DNA of 45,994 nt from an uncultured Bacteroidia bacterium (GCA_902774365.1 CACYHX010000018.1:1-45994), one strand, 5' to 3'; positions 14,808 through 25,690 are shown, counted from the stretch's first letter. The notes: generated from the sequence alone by a model not told the origin. A program made the numbers and translations.

Positions 14808-16229
14808 ATGTTCAATAAAGACGTTTATAGTGGCCGTCGCGCCACCTTGAAGAAAATGATTTCGAAGGGCATCGCCTTCTTCCCTGCCAACAACGAGGCC
14901 CCCTTCAACTATCCCGACAACACTTATATCTACCGCCAGGACAGCAACTTCTCCTATTACTTCGGCCTCAACCACCCCGACTTGGTCGGTGTCATCGACT
15001 TTGAGACGGGCGATGAGATTCTCTTCGGCGTCGAAGTCACCATCGACGATGTCATCTGGTGCGGTCCCCTGCCCTCGCTGAAGGAACAAGGCGACAGCAT
15101 CGGCATCACCGACTGCCGCGACTTCAACAAATTTGGTGAATACCTTCAAAAGGCCATCGCCCAAGGCCGTCAGATCCACATCCTGCCGACCTATCGTGCC
15201 GACACGAAGATCCAATGTGCCGAATGGCTCGGCTGTAATATTAATAAGGTGGCCGACTATGTCAGCCTCGAACTCATCAAGGCCGTCATCGCCATGCGCG
15301 AGATCAAGAGCGAACTCGAAATCGCCGAGATGGAACGCGCCGCCAACACCGCCTATTACATGCACACCACCGCCATGAAGATGTGTAAGCCTGGCATGAT
15401 CGAACAAGAGATTGCTGGCGTGGTGGAAGGCCTCTCACTGTCGGGTGGCGGCCCCGTGTCGTTCCCTGTCATCCTCAGCGTCGACGGACAGACGCTCCAC
15501 AACCATGGTCACCACAACGTGCTGAAAGAAGGCCGCTTGATGGTATGTGATGCCGGCGCCGAGACAGAGAACTACTATGCCTCCGACTTTACCCGTACCA
15601 CGCCCGTAGGCGGCAAGTTCAACACACGCCAACGCGAGATTTACGAAATCGTGCTGAAAGCCAACCAAGTGGTTGCCGCCCAGACCCGTCCTGGCATCCC
15701 CTACGTGGAGATGCACGCCCTCGCCTGCCGCACCTTGATCGAAGGTCTGAAAGGCGTCGGCCTGATGAAAGGCGACACCGACGAAGCCTTGAAGAACGGT
15801 GTCCATTGGCTCTTCATGCCCCACGGCCTCGGCCACATGCTGGGCATGGACGTGCACGACATGGAAGGCCTCGGTGAGTCATTCGTAGGCTACGATGGCA
15901 AGATACTGCGTTCCACCAATCTTGGCTTCAGCGGACTGCGCTGTGGCAAGACTTTGAAGCCGGGCTTTGTGGTCACCGACGAGCCAGGTATCTACTTCAT
16001 CCCCACCCTCATCGACATGTGGAAAGCTGAAGGCAAGTTCAAGGATTTCATCAACTACGACAAGTTGGAGACCTACAAAGACTTCGGTGGCATCCGCATC
16101 GAAGACGACCTGCTCATCACCGAAGACGGCAACCGCGTTCTCGGTCGGCCCATCCCCAAGACCGTCGCTGAGGTCGAGGACATGTGCGCCCAAGGTCGAG
16201 AATGGATTAAGATGCCAGGATTGTATTGA
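14808..16229 (+). CDS. pepP: Xaa-Pro aminopeptidase (M24B family)
   Basis: A 473-residue metallopeptidase that removes an N-terminal residue before proline. Residues about 1-150 form the aminopeptidase P N-terminal domain (MFNKDVYSGRRATLKKM..., with NYPDNTYIYRQDSNFSYYFGL). The catalytic pita-bread domain follows: the metal ligands are the aspartates in VCDAGAE and ASDFTRT, the histidine in PHGLGHMLGMDVHD, and the glutamates in TDEPGIYF and GIRIEDDLL. All five are present. The start at 14808 fits the promoter and the usual family N-terminus better than the longer frame. Ends at a strong hairpin shared with the TonB-dependent receptor. Confidence 0.94.
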   Translation: MFNKDVYSGRRATLKKMISKGIAFFPANNEAPFNYPDNTYIYRQDSNFSYYFGLNHPDLVGVIDFETGDEILFGVEVTIDDVIWCGPLPSLKEQGDSIGITDCRDFNKFGEYLQKAIAQGRQIHILPTYRADTKIQCAEWLGCNINKVADYVSLELIKAVIAMREIKSELEIAEMERAANTAYYMHTTAMKMCKPGMIEQEIAGVVEGLSLSGGGPVSFPVILSVDGQTLHNHGHHNVLKEGRLMVCDAGAETENYYASDFTRTTPVGGKFNTRQREIYEIVLKANQVVAAQTRPGIPYVEMHALACRTLIEGLKGVGLMKGDTDEALKNGVHWLFMPHGLGHMLGMDVHDMEGLGESFVGYDGKILRSTNLGFSGLRCGKTLKPGFVVTDEPGIYFIPTLIDMWKAEGKFKDFINYDKLETYKDFGGIRIEDDLLITEDGNRVLGRPIPKTVAEVEDMCAQGREWIKMPGLY

Positions 16230-16231
16230 TC

Positions 16232-16268
16232 AAGAAAAAAAGCGAGGCATTGCCTCGCTTTTTTCTTG
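16232..16268. terminator. bidirectional terminator
   Basis: AAGAAAAAAAGCGAGGCA and TGCCTCGCTTTTTTCTT form an almost perfect 17-bp stem between convergent genes ending at 16229 and 16271. Confidence 0.88.
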
Positions 16269-16270
16269 TT

Positions 16271-18796
16271 TTAGAACTCCATCACCAGTTTCACGTTGAC
16301 ATAACGGGGTGTCAAGTAGTTGTTCACCCCATAGTATCTATTGTCGATATATTTCACCCAAGTGTAGGAAATGGTGTTGGGGATGTTGAGCAGGTTGAAG
16401 ACATCGACGCTGACATACATATTCCTGATATATCGCAGCGGGTTCCCTTTGCTGAAGCTGCTGGCCTCACTGATGAGTTGCTTGCTGAAGCCGATGTCGA
16501 CACGACGGTAGGCCGGATAACGGCCCGAAGGCTCGTAGAAATCGGAGTTGTCGCTGTTGTAAGGCAGACCCATTCCGAAAGACAAAGTCATATTGACGCG
16601 CCAAGTCGGGAAGCCGGGGATGTAATCTTGGAAGAACAACGAGAAGTTGACCAGTTGGTTGGACGGGCGGCTATGCCAGCCGGACCAAACCGTGTCGGCA
16701 ACCTGAGCGTCGGTATGGTTGTAGAAAGGCAAGCGTTTGCCGTCGGCATCGAGGAGATAATAGTCGCCACGTATGTCTTCCTTGGTCTGCATGAGGGAGA
16801 GACTCGCCCAGCTGTCGATGCCTTTCACGAACTCACCATTCACCTTGAAGTCGATACCTGTGGCGTAGGCACGTGCCGACTGGTCGGCATAATAGCGGAT
16901 GCGCACGTTGTCGATGTCGTAAGGAATCACATGGGTAAACCACTTGAAATAGGCTTCCGTAGTCAGGATGAAAGGCCTATTCCAAGCATGGAACTTGAAG
17001 TCGTTGCCTGCCACCACCTGATACGACTGCTGCGCCCTGGCATCCTTAAAGAGGCTACCGTCGCGGTTGCGTATCTCGCGATAGAAAGGTGTCTGCGTGT
17101 AGACACCACCCGACAGGCGATAGACCATCTCATTCTTCTTATTGTTTTCCGGCTTGTAAGCAATACCGGCCCTCGGGCTGACATAGACCTTGTTATTATA
17201 GCCCCAGAAGTTGGCCCTCAAACCGCCCGTGATGACAAACTCACCTTTGTCCTTGTAGGGAATAGTCCATGAGTTTTGGACAAAGCCGTCAAGATTGTTG
17301 ACAGAAAGCCGATTGTGTGCCCTGTGCATGAAGTCCGTTGCGATTTCAGGCAGCACTTCGGGATAGCCGCCAATCACGTCGGGCACATGGGGAATGATAT
17401 AACCCGCCGAGTCAAACATCTGCCATTCGTCCACCACATCGTCGATTTCCTGATGCTGGAAGCGCAGTCCCCACTTCAACAGGTTGTTGCCATAGGCATA
17501 GATGCCTTTGTGGTCAAGGTTATAGACCTGGGCATAGAAGCCGTTGCGGGCGTGTTTGGTCAGCGTGCCCACCTCATGGTTTTCAATCAACTCACCGAAT
17601 TGCTCGTTGCCGATGGAGGTGTTGCGTATGCCAAAGAAATACTGTTCGCGAAGGTCGTAGTTTTCGGTCTCGTAGGTCGAATAAGCCGATGCTATCCACT
17701 TCAGGTTCAAGTCTTTGGTCGGCTTATACGACAAGGTCAAAGCACCAAGTCCCATGGTATAGTCATCGATTTCCTGTCCGTCGAAAAACACGTTGATTTG
17801 CAAGGGGATGTCGATGGTACCCGTGTTGATTTGGGCGTTTTGCGGGATGAACTTGTAGCGATTCTTTGAGAAATAGCCCAACAAGGTCAGGTCCCATTTC
17901 TCGTTGAACTTATATCCGAGCTGCATCTGCACATCGGTGAAGTTAGGCTTGTAGTCGCCCTTGGTGTTCATCATGCCCAGTGCCAAGGCGGTGTTTTTAT
18001 AGCGTGCTCCCACCAGATAGCTGAACTTCTCGTTTTTGGTTGCGCCTTCCACGTGGGCTTCAGCGCCCAAGAGGCTAAGGCCCAAGGAGGCCGCGAACTC
18101 GCGCGGGGTTTTGTAGGTCACGTCGAGCACCGACGACATCTTGTCGCCATACTCTGCCGCAAAGCCTCCTGCCGAGAACTCGATGTTGTTGACCAGTTGG
18201 GAGTTGACGAAACTCAGCCCCTCCTGCTGTCCTGAGCCAACGAGGAAGGGACGGTAGATTTCGATGCCATTGACATAGATCAGGTTTTCGTCAAAGTTGC
18301 CGCCACGCACACGATACTGTGAACTAAGTTCGTTGTTCGACACCACGCCTGGCAGGGTCTTGATAAGTGTTTCCACGCCGCCGCCCATGGTAGGCAACAG
18401 TGTGGCCTGCTTGGGGTTGAGTCGTGTCAGGCTGGAGGCATCGACAGCACGGTCGCTGATGACGGCATCGGGCAGCATCGTGGCGGTGGAATGTAGCACC
18501 ATGTCGAGTTTGCGTTTCTCCCCTGGCTTCAGGCGCACTGTGGCATGGCTTTGCTCATAGCCCACAAACGAGAAATGAATGCTCCATGTGGAATCGGCCA
18601 GCAACGACAGCTCATAGTAACCGCGCGAGTTGGTCGTATAGCCCACAAGCAGCTCAGGCACGACCACGTTGGCCATCTCGATGGGATGGCCCTGCTCGTC
18701 GGTGACCTTGCCGTAGACCGTAGCCGTCGGCAGTTGTTGCGCCTTGGCAGCCAACGACAGCAGCAGCATTGCTATGATGATGAACTTGACTCGCAT
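16271..18796 (-). CDS. TonB-dependent outer-membrane receptor
   Basis: An 841-residue receptor for energised uptake through the outer membrane. Signal peptide 1-19 (ends AKAQ). Residues about 25-105 are a carboxypeptidase-regulatory-like domain (ATVYGKVTDEQGHPIEMANVVV...GYYELSL). The plug follows (about 120-235): LPTMGGGVETLIKTLPGVVSNNELSSQYRVRGGNFDENLIYVNGIEIYRPF. The rest is a 22-strand barrel, closing VNVKLVMEF with terminal phenylalanine. No SusD-like lipoprotein is adjacent, so this is not a standard SusCD pair. The ligand is unknown; N-terminal regulatory-like domains of this sort are common in Bacteroidota receptors. It follows rpmB after a terminator and is flanked by none of its functional partners. 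Confidence 0.93.
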   Translation of the reverse strand: MRVKFIIIAMLLLSLAAKAQQLPTATVYGKVTDEQGHPIEMANVVVPELLVGYTTNSRGYYELSLLADSTWSIHFSFVGYEQSHATVRLKPGEKRKLDMVLHSTATMLPDAVISDRAVDASSLTRLNPKQATLLPTMGGGVETLIKTLPGVVSNNELSSQYRVRGGNFDENLIYVNGIEIYRPFLVGSGQQEGLSFVNSQLVNNIEFSAGGFAAEYGDKMSSVLDVTYKTPREFAASLGLSLLGAEAHVEGATKNEKFSYLVGARYKNTALALGMMNTKGDYKPNFTDVQMQLGYKFNEKWDLTLLGYFSKNRYKFIPQNAQINTGTIDIPLQINVFFDGQEIDDYTMGLGALTLSYKPTKDLNLKWIASAYSTYETENYDLREQYFFGIRNTSIGNEQFGELIENHEVGTLTKHARNGFYAQVYNLDHKGIYAYGNNLLKWGLRFQHQEIDDVVDEWQMFDSAGYIIPHVPDVIGGYPEVLPEIATDFMHRAHNRLSVNNLDGFVQNSWTIPYKDKGEFVITGGLRANFWGYNNKVYVSPRAGIAYKPENNKKNEMVYRLSGGVYTQTPFYREIRNRDGSLFKDARAQQSYQVVAGNDFKFHAWNRPFILTTEAYFKWFTHVIPYDIDNVRIRYYADQSARAYATGIDFKVNGEFVKGIDSWASLSLMQTKEDIRGDYYLLDADGKRLPFYNHTDAQVADTVWSGWHSRPSNQLVNFSLFFQDYIPGFPTWRVNMTLSFGMGLPYNSDNSDFYEPSGRYPAYRRVDIGFSKQLISEASSFSKGNPLRYIRNMYVSVDVFNLLNIPNTISYTWVKYIDNRYYGVNNYLTPRYVNVKLVMEF

Positions 18797-18836
18797 GAAG
18801 GGATAACTGAAAAAGGCGGGAATTATTATCTAAAAC

Positions 18837-18866
18837 AAAAAAAGCCGCTGCGCAAGGCACAGCAGC
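18837..18866 (-). terminator. rpmB terminator
   Basis: On the minus strand GCTGCTGTG-CCTTG-CGCAGCGGC forms a 9-bp stem (two wobble pairs) followed by seven T. It lies 28 nt past the rpmB stop. Confidence 0.8.
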
Positions 18867-18893
18867 TCTGATATGGTTCACATCGGCAATGAA

Positions 18894-19136
18894 TTACCAA
18901 CGTTCAAGGTTACCCTTTTCGGAAGCATCCATGATGGCTTGGTAGACACCCTTCTTGTTGATGGTGCGCATACCGGCAGCTGAAACCTTCAGCACGATCC
19001 ATTCATCCCATTCCGGAACATAGAACTTCTTGATTTTCAAATTCGGCTCAAACGTTCTCTTGGTCTTCTTGTTGGAGTGGGAAACATTGTTTCCGTGCAT
19101 GACCTTTTTTCCTGTAATCTGACAAACTTTTGACAT
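18894..19136 (-). CDS. rpmB: 50S ribosomal protein L28 (bL28)
   Basis: An 80-residue ribosomal protein that begins [29 protein letters not shown], the standard L28 N-terminus, and ends with the Bacteroidota-type tail [18 protein letters not shown]. In many Bacteroidota rpmB is followed by rpmG (L33) and a small DUF4295 protein; here it is a single-gene unit closed by its own terminator, so rpmG must lie elsewhere. It has a promoter box at 19182-19189. Confidence 0.97.
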   Translation of the reverse strand: MSKVCQITGKKVMHGNNVSHSNKKTKRTFEPNLKIKKFYVPEWDEWIVLKVSAAGMRTINKKGVYQAIMDASEKGNLERW

Positions 19137-19181
19137 AACTCTTATCCTTTATATTATACTTGTCTATTTTCTAACGGGCTG

Positions 19182-19189
19182 CAAAAATA
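19182..19189 (-). promoter_or_regulatory. -7 box for rpmB
   Basis: The minus strand reads TATTTTTG followed by CAGC, 45 nt before the ATG. Confidence 0.5.
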
Positions 19190-19294
19190 CATATTTTTTC
19201 GTTTCGTCAACCTTTTATTTAAAAAAAGCTTCAAAAAAAGTTACAAACCCTCAATAATGCGGGCGCAAACGCTGCTTCCTTACAAAGACAACTG

Positions 19295-20203
19295 CTAACT
19301 CCTCATGTGGACATCCATCTGCGGGAACGGGATGTTTAAGCCCTCAGTGGCGAAGGCCTTATACACCTTTTCGTTCATGCTGAAAAACACCGCCCAATAG
19401 TCGGCCGCATCCACCCAAACGCGCACGGTGATGTCGACCGAGCTGTTGTTGAGTTTGCCCAGCTCCACGAAAGGCGCCGGCGTTTTTTGTATGCGTCCAT
19501 CCTCGTCGCAGAGGCGCAGCAGCAAGGACTTTGCCTTGTCGTAGTCGTCGCCATAGGCGATGGAGAAACTCCAGTCGACACGGCGCGTGCCTTGTTTCGA
19601 GAAGTTGGTCATGACACCCGTGGCGAGGGAACCATTGGGCAGGATGACCTCCTTGTTGTCGGGGGTTAGCACATGGGTATTGAAGATCTGTATCTCGTTC
19701 ACGACACCCTCATAACCTTGTGCCGCAATGAAATCGCCTACCTTGAACGGCTTGAAGAGCATGATCATCACGCCACCCGCAAAGTTCTGCAAAGTGCCGC
19801 TCAACGCCATGCCGATGGCCAATCCCGCCGAGGCAAGCAACGCCACCAACGAGCTCGTGTTGATGCCCAAGATGCCGATGATGGCCATGATGAGGAAGAA
19901 CGTCAGCAGCACCGATACCAAGCTCATCAGGAAGGAGCTGAGCGACGGATCCATCTTACGGCGCGTCATCACCTTGGTTAAGGCCTTCTTAATCAACTTG
20001 ATGACCCAACGGCCAAGCAGCAGCACCACGATGGCTGCCACCAACTTGATGCCGAAAGGAACCAGATAATCCTTCACCAAATCCGGGAGCCAATCTGAGA
20101 CGGGGGTGGTGGCCAACTTCTTCACGCCTTCCACCATGCTGTTGACCGCAGTGGTATCCTGCACGGTCTCTGTCACTTGTTCAACAAGGGTGTCGTTTTC
20201 CAT
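19295..20203 (-). CDS. mscS: small-conductance mechanosensitive channel (MscS family)
   Basis: A 302-residue inner-membrane channel that opens on hypo-osmotic shock. A polar 50-residue N-terminal part precedes three membrane helices: LVPFGIKLVAAIVVLLLGRWVI, FLMSLVSVLLTFFLIMAIIGILG, and the pore helix SSLVALLASAGLAIGMALSGTLQNFAGGVMIMLF. The glycine/alanine-rich pore helix ending in L-Q-N-F-A-x-G is the strongest family mark, followed by the beta domain (PFKVGDFIAAQGYEGVVNEI...) and the C-terminal domain. It is close to the E. coli MscS in size (286). A TACCTTTG box at 20238-20245 gives it its own promoter, divergent from the exosortase gene. Confidence 0.95.
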   Translation of the reverse strand: MENDTLVEQVTETVQDTTAVNSMVEGVKKLATTPVSDWLPDLVKDYLVPFGIKLVAAIVVLLLGRWVIKLIKKALTKVMTRRKMDPSLSSFLMSLVSVLLTFFLIMAIIGILGINTSSLVALLASAGLAIGMALSGTLQNFAGGVMIMLFKPFKVGDFIAAQGYEGVVNEIQIFNTHVLTPDNKEVILPNGSLATGVMTNFSKQGTRRVDWSFSIAYGDDYDKAKSLLLRLCDEDGRIQKTPAPFVELGKLNNSSVDITVRVWVDAADYWAVFFSMNEKVYKAFATEGLNIPFPQMDVHMRS

Positions 20204-20237
20204 ATCGTATCAAGGGTTGTTTAAAAAAATCAGCGTG

Positions 20238-20245
20238 CAAAGGTA
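20238..20245 (-). promoter_or_regulatory. -7 box for mscS
   Basis: The minus strand reads TACCTTTG followed by CACGC, 34 nt ahead of the ATG. Confidence 0.5.
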
Positions 20246-20289
20246 AGGATAATTCATTAATTGTGTATTTTAGCACCCAAAATCTTCTC

Positions 20290-20922
20290 ATGAGCATCCA
20301 GGACATCAAGGCCTATTGCAAGGACCCGAAGAACCGCAGCACGGTCAATGTGGGGCTGTTTATCCTCTTGATAATCAGCTTCCACTTCTTGTATCTGGGA
20401 TGGCAGGCTTTGGGCTATTGGCCCGTCGGCAGACTCGTCTACAGCCTGATGGTATGGTCTGTCGACATGGTCTACAGCCAGTCGTGTTGGGTGCTCGACC
20501 GCATCTTCCACGTCGACATCACCACCCTCAGCGAGCAAAGGCTCATCGCCGCCATGGACAAGGACGGCGGCTGGGCGCGTGTCATCATTGCCCCCGAGTG
20601 TGCCAGTCTCAAGCAATGGATGCACTGGATTTTCCTGATGGTGCTCTTCCCCGGCCCTTGGAAACACAAGCTCTGGTACATCCCAGCCGGGTTGGTCGTC
20701 ATCGAGTGGACCAATGTGGTCAGGATCTGCGGCATCCTGCTCATGCAGATGCAATGGCCCAACATCCACATCCGCCTCATGGGCAGCGACATCAACACCT
20801 TCCACCTCGCCCACGACTACATCTTCAAGTTCTTCTTCTACCTCGTCATCTTCCTGATGTGGGTGCTATGGGTGGAGAAATTCTACGACAAGAAAACAAC
20901 AAAACCTAAGCAAAATGAATAA
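20290..20922 (+). CDS. exosortase/archaeosortase family protein
   Basis: A 210-residue multi-spanning membrane protein. The family's three invariant catalytic residues are in the expected order: C104 in APECASLKQW, R145 in EWTNVVRICG, and H175 in FHLAHDYIFKF. There are about four to five hydrophobic segments (near 21-43, 50-68, 111-122, 128-152, 177-196). Exosortases are thought to be cysteine transpeptidases that cut and re-attach C-terminally tagged exported proteins in the cytoplasmic membrane. The ATG at 20290 is preferred over a GTG at 20263 that overlaps a promoter-like TATTTTAG. The gene overlaps the ROK kinase start by 8 nt (ATGAATAA). No target protein with a recognisable sorting tail occurs in this window; the subfamily is not certain. 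Confidence 0.85.
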   Translation: MSIQDIKAYCKDPKNRSTVNVGLFILLIISFHFLYLGWQALGYWPVGRLVYSLMVWSVDMVYSQSCWVLDRIFHVDITTLSEQRLIAAMDKDGGWARVIIAPECASLKQWMHWIFLMVLFPGPWKHKLWYIPAGLVVIEWTNVVRICGILLMQMQWPNIHIRLMGSDINTFHLAHDYIFKFFFYLVIFLMWVLWVEKFYDKKTTKPKQNE

Positions 20923-22009
20923 CTCTCCTATCATCTTCATCCTCGATGCCGGAGGCACGGGGTTTAAGTTCTCTGCCGTCCGCAACGGCCAAGAAATCAT
21001 CGAACCGTTCACCATCCCCTCAGCAGCGCCTACGCTTGAAGAGGTGCTGATGAAACTCATCAACGGCTTCCATGAATGCGAGAAGCGTTGCGATGCCAAG
21101 GCTACAGCCATCAGCTTCTGCTTTCCTGGTCCCGCCGACTATCCCAACGGCATCATCGGCGACTTGGAGAACCTGCCTTCGTTCAAAGGCGGTGTGGCAC
21201 TCAAAGCCATGCTGGAGAACGAGTTTCAGGTGCCCGTGTATATCAACAACGACGGCGACTTGTTTGCCTACGGCGAGGCCCTGGCTGGTCTGCTGCCCGA
21301 GGTCAACAAGCTCCTTGAGCAGCAACGCAACCCGAAACGCTACAAGAACCTGCTGGGCGTCACCATCGGCACCGGCTTTGGCGGCGGCATAGTTATTAAT
21401 AAGGTGTTGCTCAACGGCGACAACTCAGCCGGCGGCGAAATCAACCGTCACCGCAACCCGCTCTATCCCGAGACCAGCGCCGAGGACAGCATCAGCATCC
21501 GTGCCGTGCGCCGTGTGTACGGACAAGAGGCCGGCATCGCCTTCGACGACACCCCGCATCCTTACGACATCTATAAAATCGCCATGGGTGAGAAGCCTGG
21601 CGACAAGGAAGCCGCTTTGAAATCGTGGGAAGAGATGGCCACTGCCTTGGCTGACGTCCTGTCTAACGCCATCTCGCTCATCGACGGCATCATCGTCATA
21701 GGTGGCGGACTGTCGGGCGCATGGCCCGTGTTCATGCCCACGCTCATCAAGAAGATGAACGAGCCGTTCCCAGGCCTCAACGGACACACCCTCAGCCGCA
21801 TGGAGACTGACGCCTACAACCTGATGGACCCGCAAGACATGATCCGCTTCACCGAGAAGCCCGGCATGATGATTAAGGTGCCCTTCAGCGACCAACAAGT
21901 TTGGTACGACCCCACCAAACGCATCGGCGTCGGCATCACCAAACTCGGCACCTCTTCGGCCGTGGCCATCGGCGCCTACGCTTATGCCATGGAGCAGCTG
22001 AAGAAATAG
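20915..22009 (+). CDS. ROK family sugar kinase-like protein
   Basis: A 364-residue protein of the ROK (repressor, ORF, kinase) group with no N-terminal DNA-binding domain. The phosphate-1 motif is D11-A-G-G-T-G16; further segments are CFPGPADYPNG, VPVYINNDGDLFAYGEA and VTIGTGFGGGIVIN, and late IIVIGGGLSGAW. The ROK zinc motif C-x-C-G-x-x-G-C is missing; the region reads GGEINRHRNPLYPETSAED. By family it should phosphorylate a hexose or amino sugar with ATP, but the substrate is not evident. It overlaps the exosortase gene by 8 nt, so the two are co-translated. A strong terminator follows. Confidence 0.9.
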   Translation: MNNSPIIFILDAGGTGFKFSAVRNGQEIIEPFTIPSAAPTLEEVLMKLINGFHECEKRCDAKATAISFCFPGPADYPNGIIGDLENLPSFKGGVALKAMLENEFQVPVYINNDGDLFAYGEALAGLLPEVNKLLEQQRNPKRYKNLLGVTIGTGFGGGIVINKVLLNGDNSAGGEINRHRNPLYPETSAEDSISIRAVRRVYGQEAGIAFDDTPHPYDIYKIAMGEKPGDKEAALKSWEEMATALADVLSNAISLIDGIIVIGGGLSGAWPVFMPTLIKKMNEPFPGLNGHTLSRMETDAYNLMDPQDMIRFTEKPGMMIKVPFSDQQVWYDPTKRIGVGITKLGTSSAVAIGAYAYAMEQLKK

Positions 22010-22032
22010 CGATATCAACACTTGATGTTGAA

Positions 22033-22073
22033 AAATTAAGCCCCGAAAAAAACATTTTTTCGGGGCTTAATTT
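22033..22073 (+). terminator. terminator after the ROK gene
   Basis: AAATTAAGCCCCGAAAAAA and TTTTTTCGGGGCTTAATTT form a perfect long stem around a 3-nt loop (CAT or so); it separates the exosortase-ROK unit from nrdJ. Confidence 0.85.
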
Positions 22074-22157
22074 GTGCATGTTTATTAACTTCGCAAACTG
22101 AAAAAGAACCTATAAAACCCTATTGTCTTTAGTTGTAATTATTTAACAATCAGCAAA

Positions 22158-24895
22158 ATGAAATCAAACCATACACGAATGGAGATGGATGGAGACCTTT
22201 TTAGTGGACTTGAGGAGCCGGAAGCCAAGCAGCCAGAAACCACGCCATACGACAAAATCATCGAATCAAGGAAAAGCGCCTCTTTCGCTGCCGAGCAGAT
22301 AGAACGGCAAGACGAGGTTCAGGTGGTGTATCATGCACACCCCATCGAAGAGGTGAAAGCCGCCGCCAAGGAATACTTCCACGGCGACGCGCTGGCGGGT
22401 GACGTGTGGGCCAACAAATACGCCTTGAAGGACAGCGACGGCAACACCTACGAGCTCACGCCCGACGACATGCACCACCGCATCGCCCGCGAGATCGCCC
22501 GCATCGAGCGCCGCTACCCCAACCCGATGAAGGAAGAGGAGATTTACGAGGTGCTGAAGGACTTCCGTTACATCGTGCCCCAAGGCAGCCCCATGACCGG
22601 CATCGGCAACGACTTCCAAATCTCGTCGCTGTCGAACTGCTTCGTCATCGGCAACAACGGCGACTCCGACTCGTATGGCGGCATCATGAAGACCGACCAG
22701 GAACAAGTGCAGCTGATGAAACGCCGTGGCGGCGTGGGTCACGACCTGTCGCACCTCCGCCCCACCGGCAGCCCCGTGAAGAACTGCGCCCTCACCTCGA
22801 CCGGCGTGGTGCCTTTCATGGAACGCTTCTCCAACTCCACCAAGGAGGTGGCCCAAGACGGCCGTCGTGGCGCCCTGATGATGACCATCAGCATCAAGCA
22901 CCCCGACTCGGAGGCGTTCATCGACGCCAAGATGACCCAAGGGCGCATCACCAACGCCAACATCTCGGTGCGTATCACCGACGAGTTCATGCAATGCGTC
23001 AAGGAGAACAAGCCCTTCATCCAGCAATATCCCATCGACTCACCCAACCCGAAATACACCAAGGAAATCGACGCCCGCGCCCTGTGGAACAAAATCATCC
23101 ACAACGCATGGCAGTCGGCTGAGCCTGGCGTGATGTTCTGGGACACCATCATCCGCGAGTCCATCCCCGACTGTTATGCCGACTTGGGCTTCAAGACCTT
23201 GAGCACCAATCCCTGCGGCGAGATTCCGCTTTGCGCCTACGACAGCTGCCGCCTCTTGGCCATCAACCTATACAGCTACGTCGACCACCCGTTCACCGCA
23301 GAGGCGCGTTTCAACCACCAGCTCTTCTCGAAGCATGTGGCCATTGCCCAGCGCATGATGGACGACATCGTCGACCTTGAAATCGAGAAGGTGGACAGCA
23401 TCATCGCCAAAATCAACGCCGACCCCGAAGACGACGAGGTGAAACGCACCGAGCTGAACCTGTGGAAGAACATCAAGACGAAATGTCTGCAAGGCCGCCG
23501 CACAGGCATCGGCATCACCGCCGAGGGCGACATGCTCGCCGCCTTGGGCAAGCGCTATGCCTCCGACGAAGCCATCGCCTTCTCCACCGAGATACAGAAG
23601 CTGCTGGCCTACAACGCCTATCGCTCATCGGTCAACCTGGCCGAAGAACGTGGCAAGTTCCCCATGTACGACGCCAAACGCGAGGAAAACAACCCCTTCA
23701 TCAAGCGTCTGCGCGCCTTGGACGAAGACCTCTACCAGAAGATGACGCGTGTGGGTCGCCGCAACATCGCCATGCTGACCATCGCCCCCACAGGCACCGT
23801 GAGCATCTGCACCCAGACCACCTCGGGCATCGAGCCGGTATTCATGGTGGCCTACAAACGTCGCCGCAAGGTGAACCCCAACGACAAGGACGTCAACGTC
23901 ACCTTCACCGACTCGTCGGGCAACTCGTTTGAGGAATACAACGTGTTTCACCACAAGTTCATCACCTGGCTTGAAGTGAACGGCTACAACGTCGACGAGG
24001 TGCTGAAATATGACGACGAGAAACTCAACGCCGTCATCGCCAAGTCGCCCTACTACAAGGCCACGGCCAACGACATCGACTGGGTGAACAAGGTGAAGAT
24101 GCAAGGCTCGATGCAGAAATGGGTCGACCACAGCATCAGCGTGACGGTCAACATTCCGAAGGAGACGACTGAAGAACTCGTCAGCCAGATTTACATGACG
24201 GCATGGGAGAGCGGCTGCAAGGGCATGACCATCTACCGCGACGGTTCGCGCGACGGCGTGCTGGTGTCGAAAGACGAGAAAAAAGACAGCACTTCGACCG
24301 GTTCAGGGACCGAAAAGGAAGCCAAAGCCGGTGGCGTACGTCCCGACGACATCAAGGAGACGGCGGCGCCGCCACGCCCGAAAGAGCTGGTATGCGACGT
24401 GGTACGCTTCCAAAACAACTACGAGAAGTGGATCGCCTTCGTGGGCATCCTGCACGGCAAGCCATACGAGATCTTCCTCGGCAAGGCCGAAGGCTTCTTC
24501 CTGCCTCCGTATGTCGAAAAGGGTGTGATTATCAAGGAGAAAATCAAAGGAGAGACGACGCGTTACGACTTCCGCTACACCGACAAGGACGGCTACGACG
24601 TGCTCATGCAAGGCCTGTCGCGCTCGTTCGACAAGGAATACTGGAACTATGCCAAGCTCATCTCCGGCATCCTGCGCCACGGCATGCCCATCCAATATGT
24701 GATCGAGTTGGTGCAGAATTTGAACGTGGAGGAAGAAAGCATCAACACCTGGAAGAACGGCATCGCCCGCGCACTGAAGAAATATGTGCCCGACGGCGTC
24801 GTCGACGAGAAAGAGAAATGCCCCAACTGCGGTGAGAAGCTCGTCTTCGAAGACGGCTGCAAGCACTGCCGCAACTGCGGGTATTCGAAGTGTGG

Positions 24896-24899
<4 letters not shown>
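22158..24899 (+). CDS. nrdJ: adenosylcobalamin-dependent ribonucleotide reductase (class II)
   Basis: A 913-residue enzyme that turns ribonucleotides into deoxyribonucleotides using vitamin B12 and no oxygen. The first active-site cysteine is C161 (SSLSNCFVIGNN) and the thiyl-radical site C353 lies in N-P-C-G-E-I-P-L; NIAMLTIAPTGTVSICTQTTSGIEPVF is the late phosphate-binding segment. The C-terminus ends in a cysteine-rich tail (C888-x2-C891, C901, C904-x2-C907, C912) that serves redox or zinc binding. No ATP-cone is visible at the N-terminus. The leader (about 85 nt after the terminator) is too short for a cobalamin riboswitch. It ends in a 3-nt overlap with convergent tatD through the palindromic TTAA. 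Confidence 0.96.
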
Positions 24900-25663
<764 letters not shown>

Positions 25664-25666
25664 TAG

Positions 25667-25690
25667 GAATTGAGAATTGAGAATTAAGGG
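25667..25690. repeat. 7-bp tandem array GAATTGA (about 3.4 units)
   Basis: GAATTGA, GAATTGA, GAATTAA and GGG in exact 7-nt register, 3 nt ahead of the tatD start codon. The same heptamer, read on the other strand (TTCTCAA), makes the array at 36422. Confidence 0.7.

Noticed and set aside
22074-22157. Cobalamin riboswitch ahead of nrdJ
   Set aside because: Only 84 nt lie between the ROK terminator and the nrdJ start, too short, and no B12-box-like sequence was seen.
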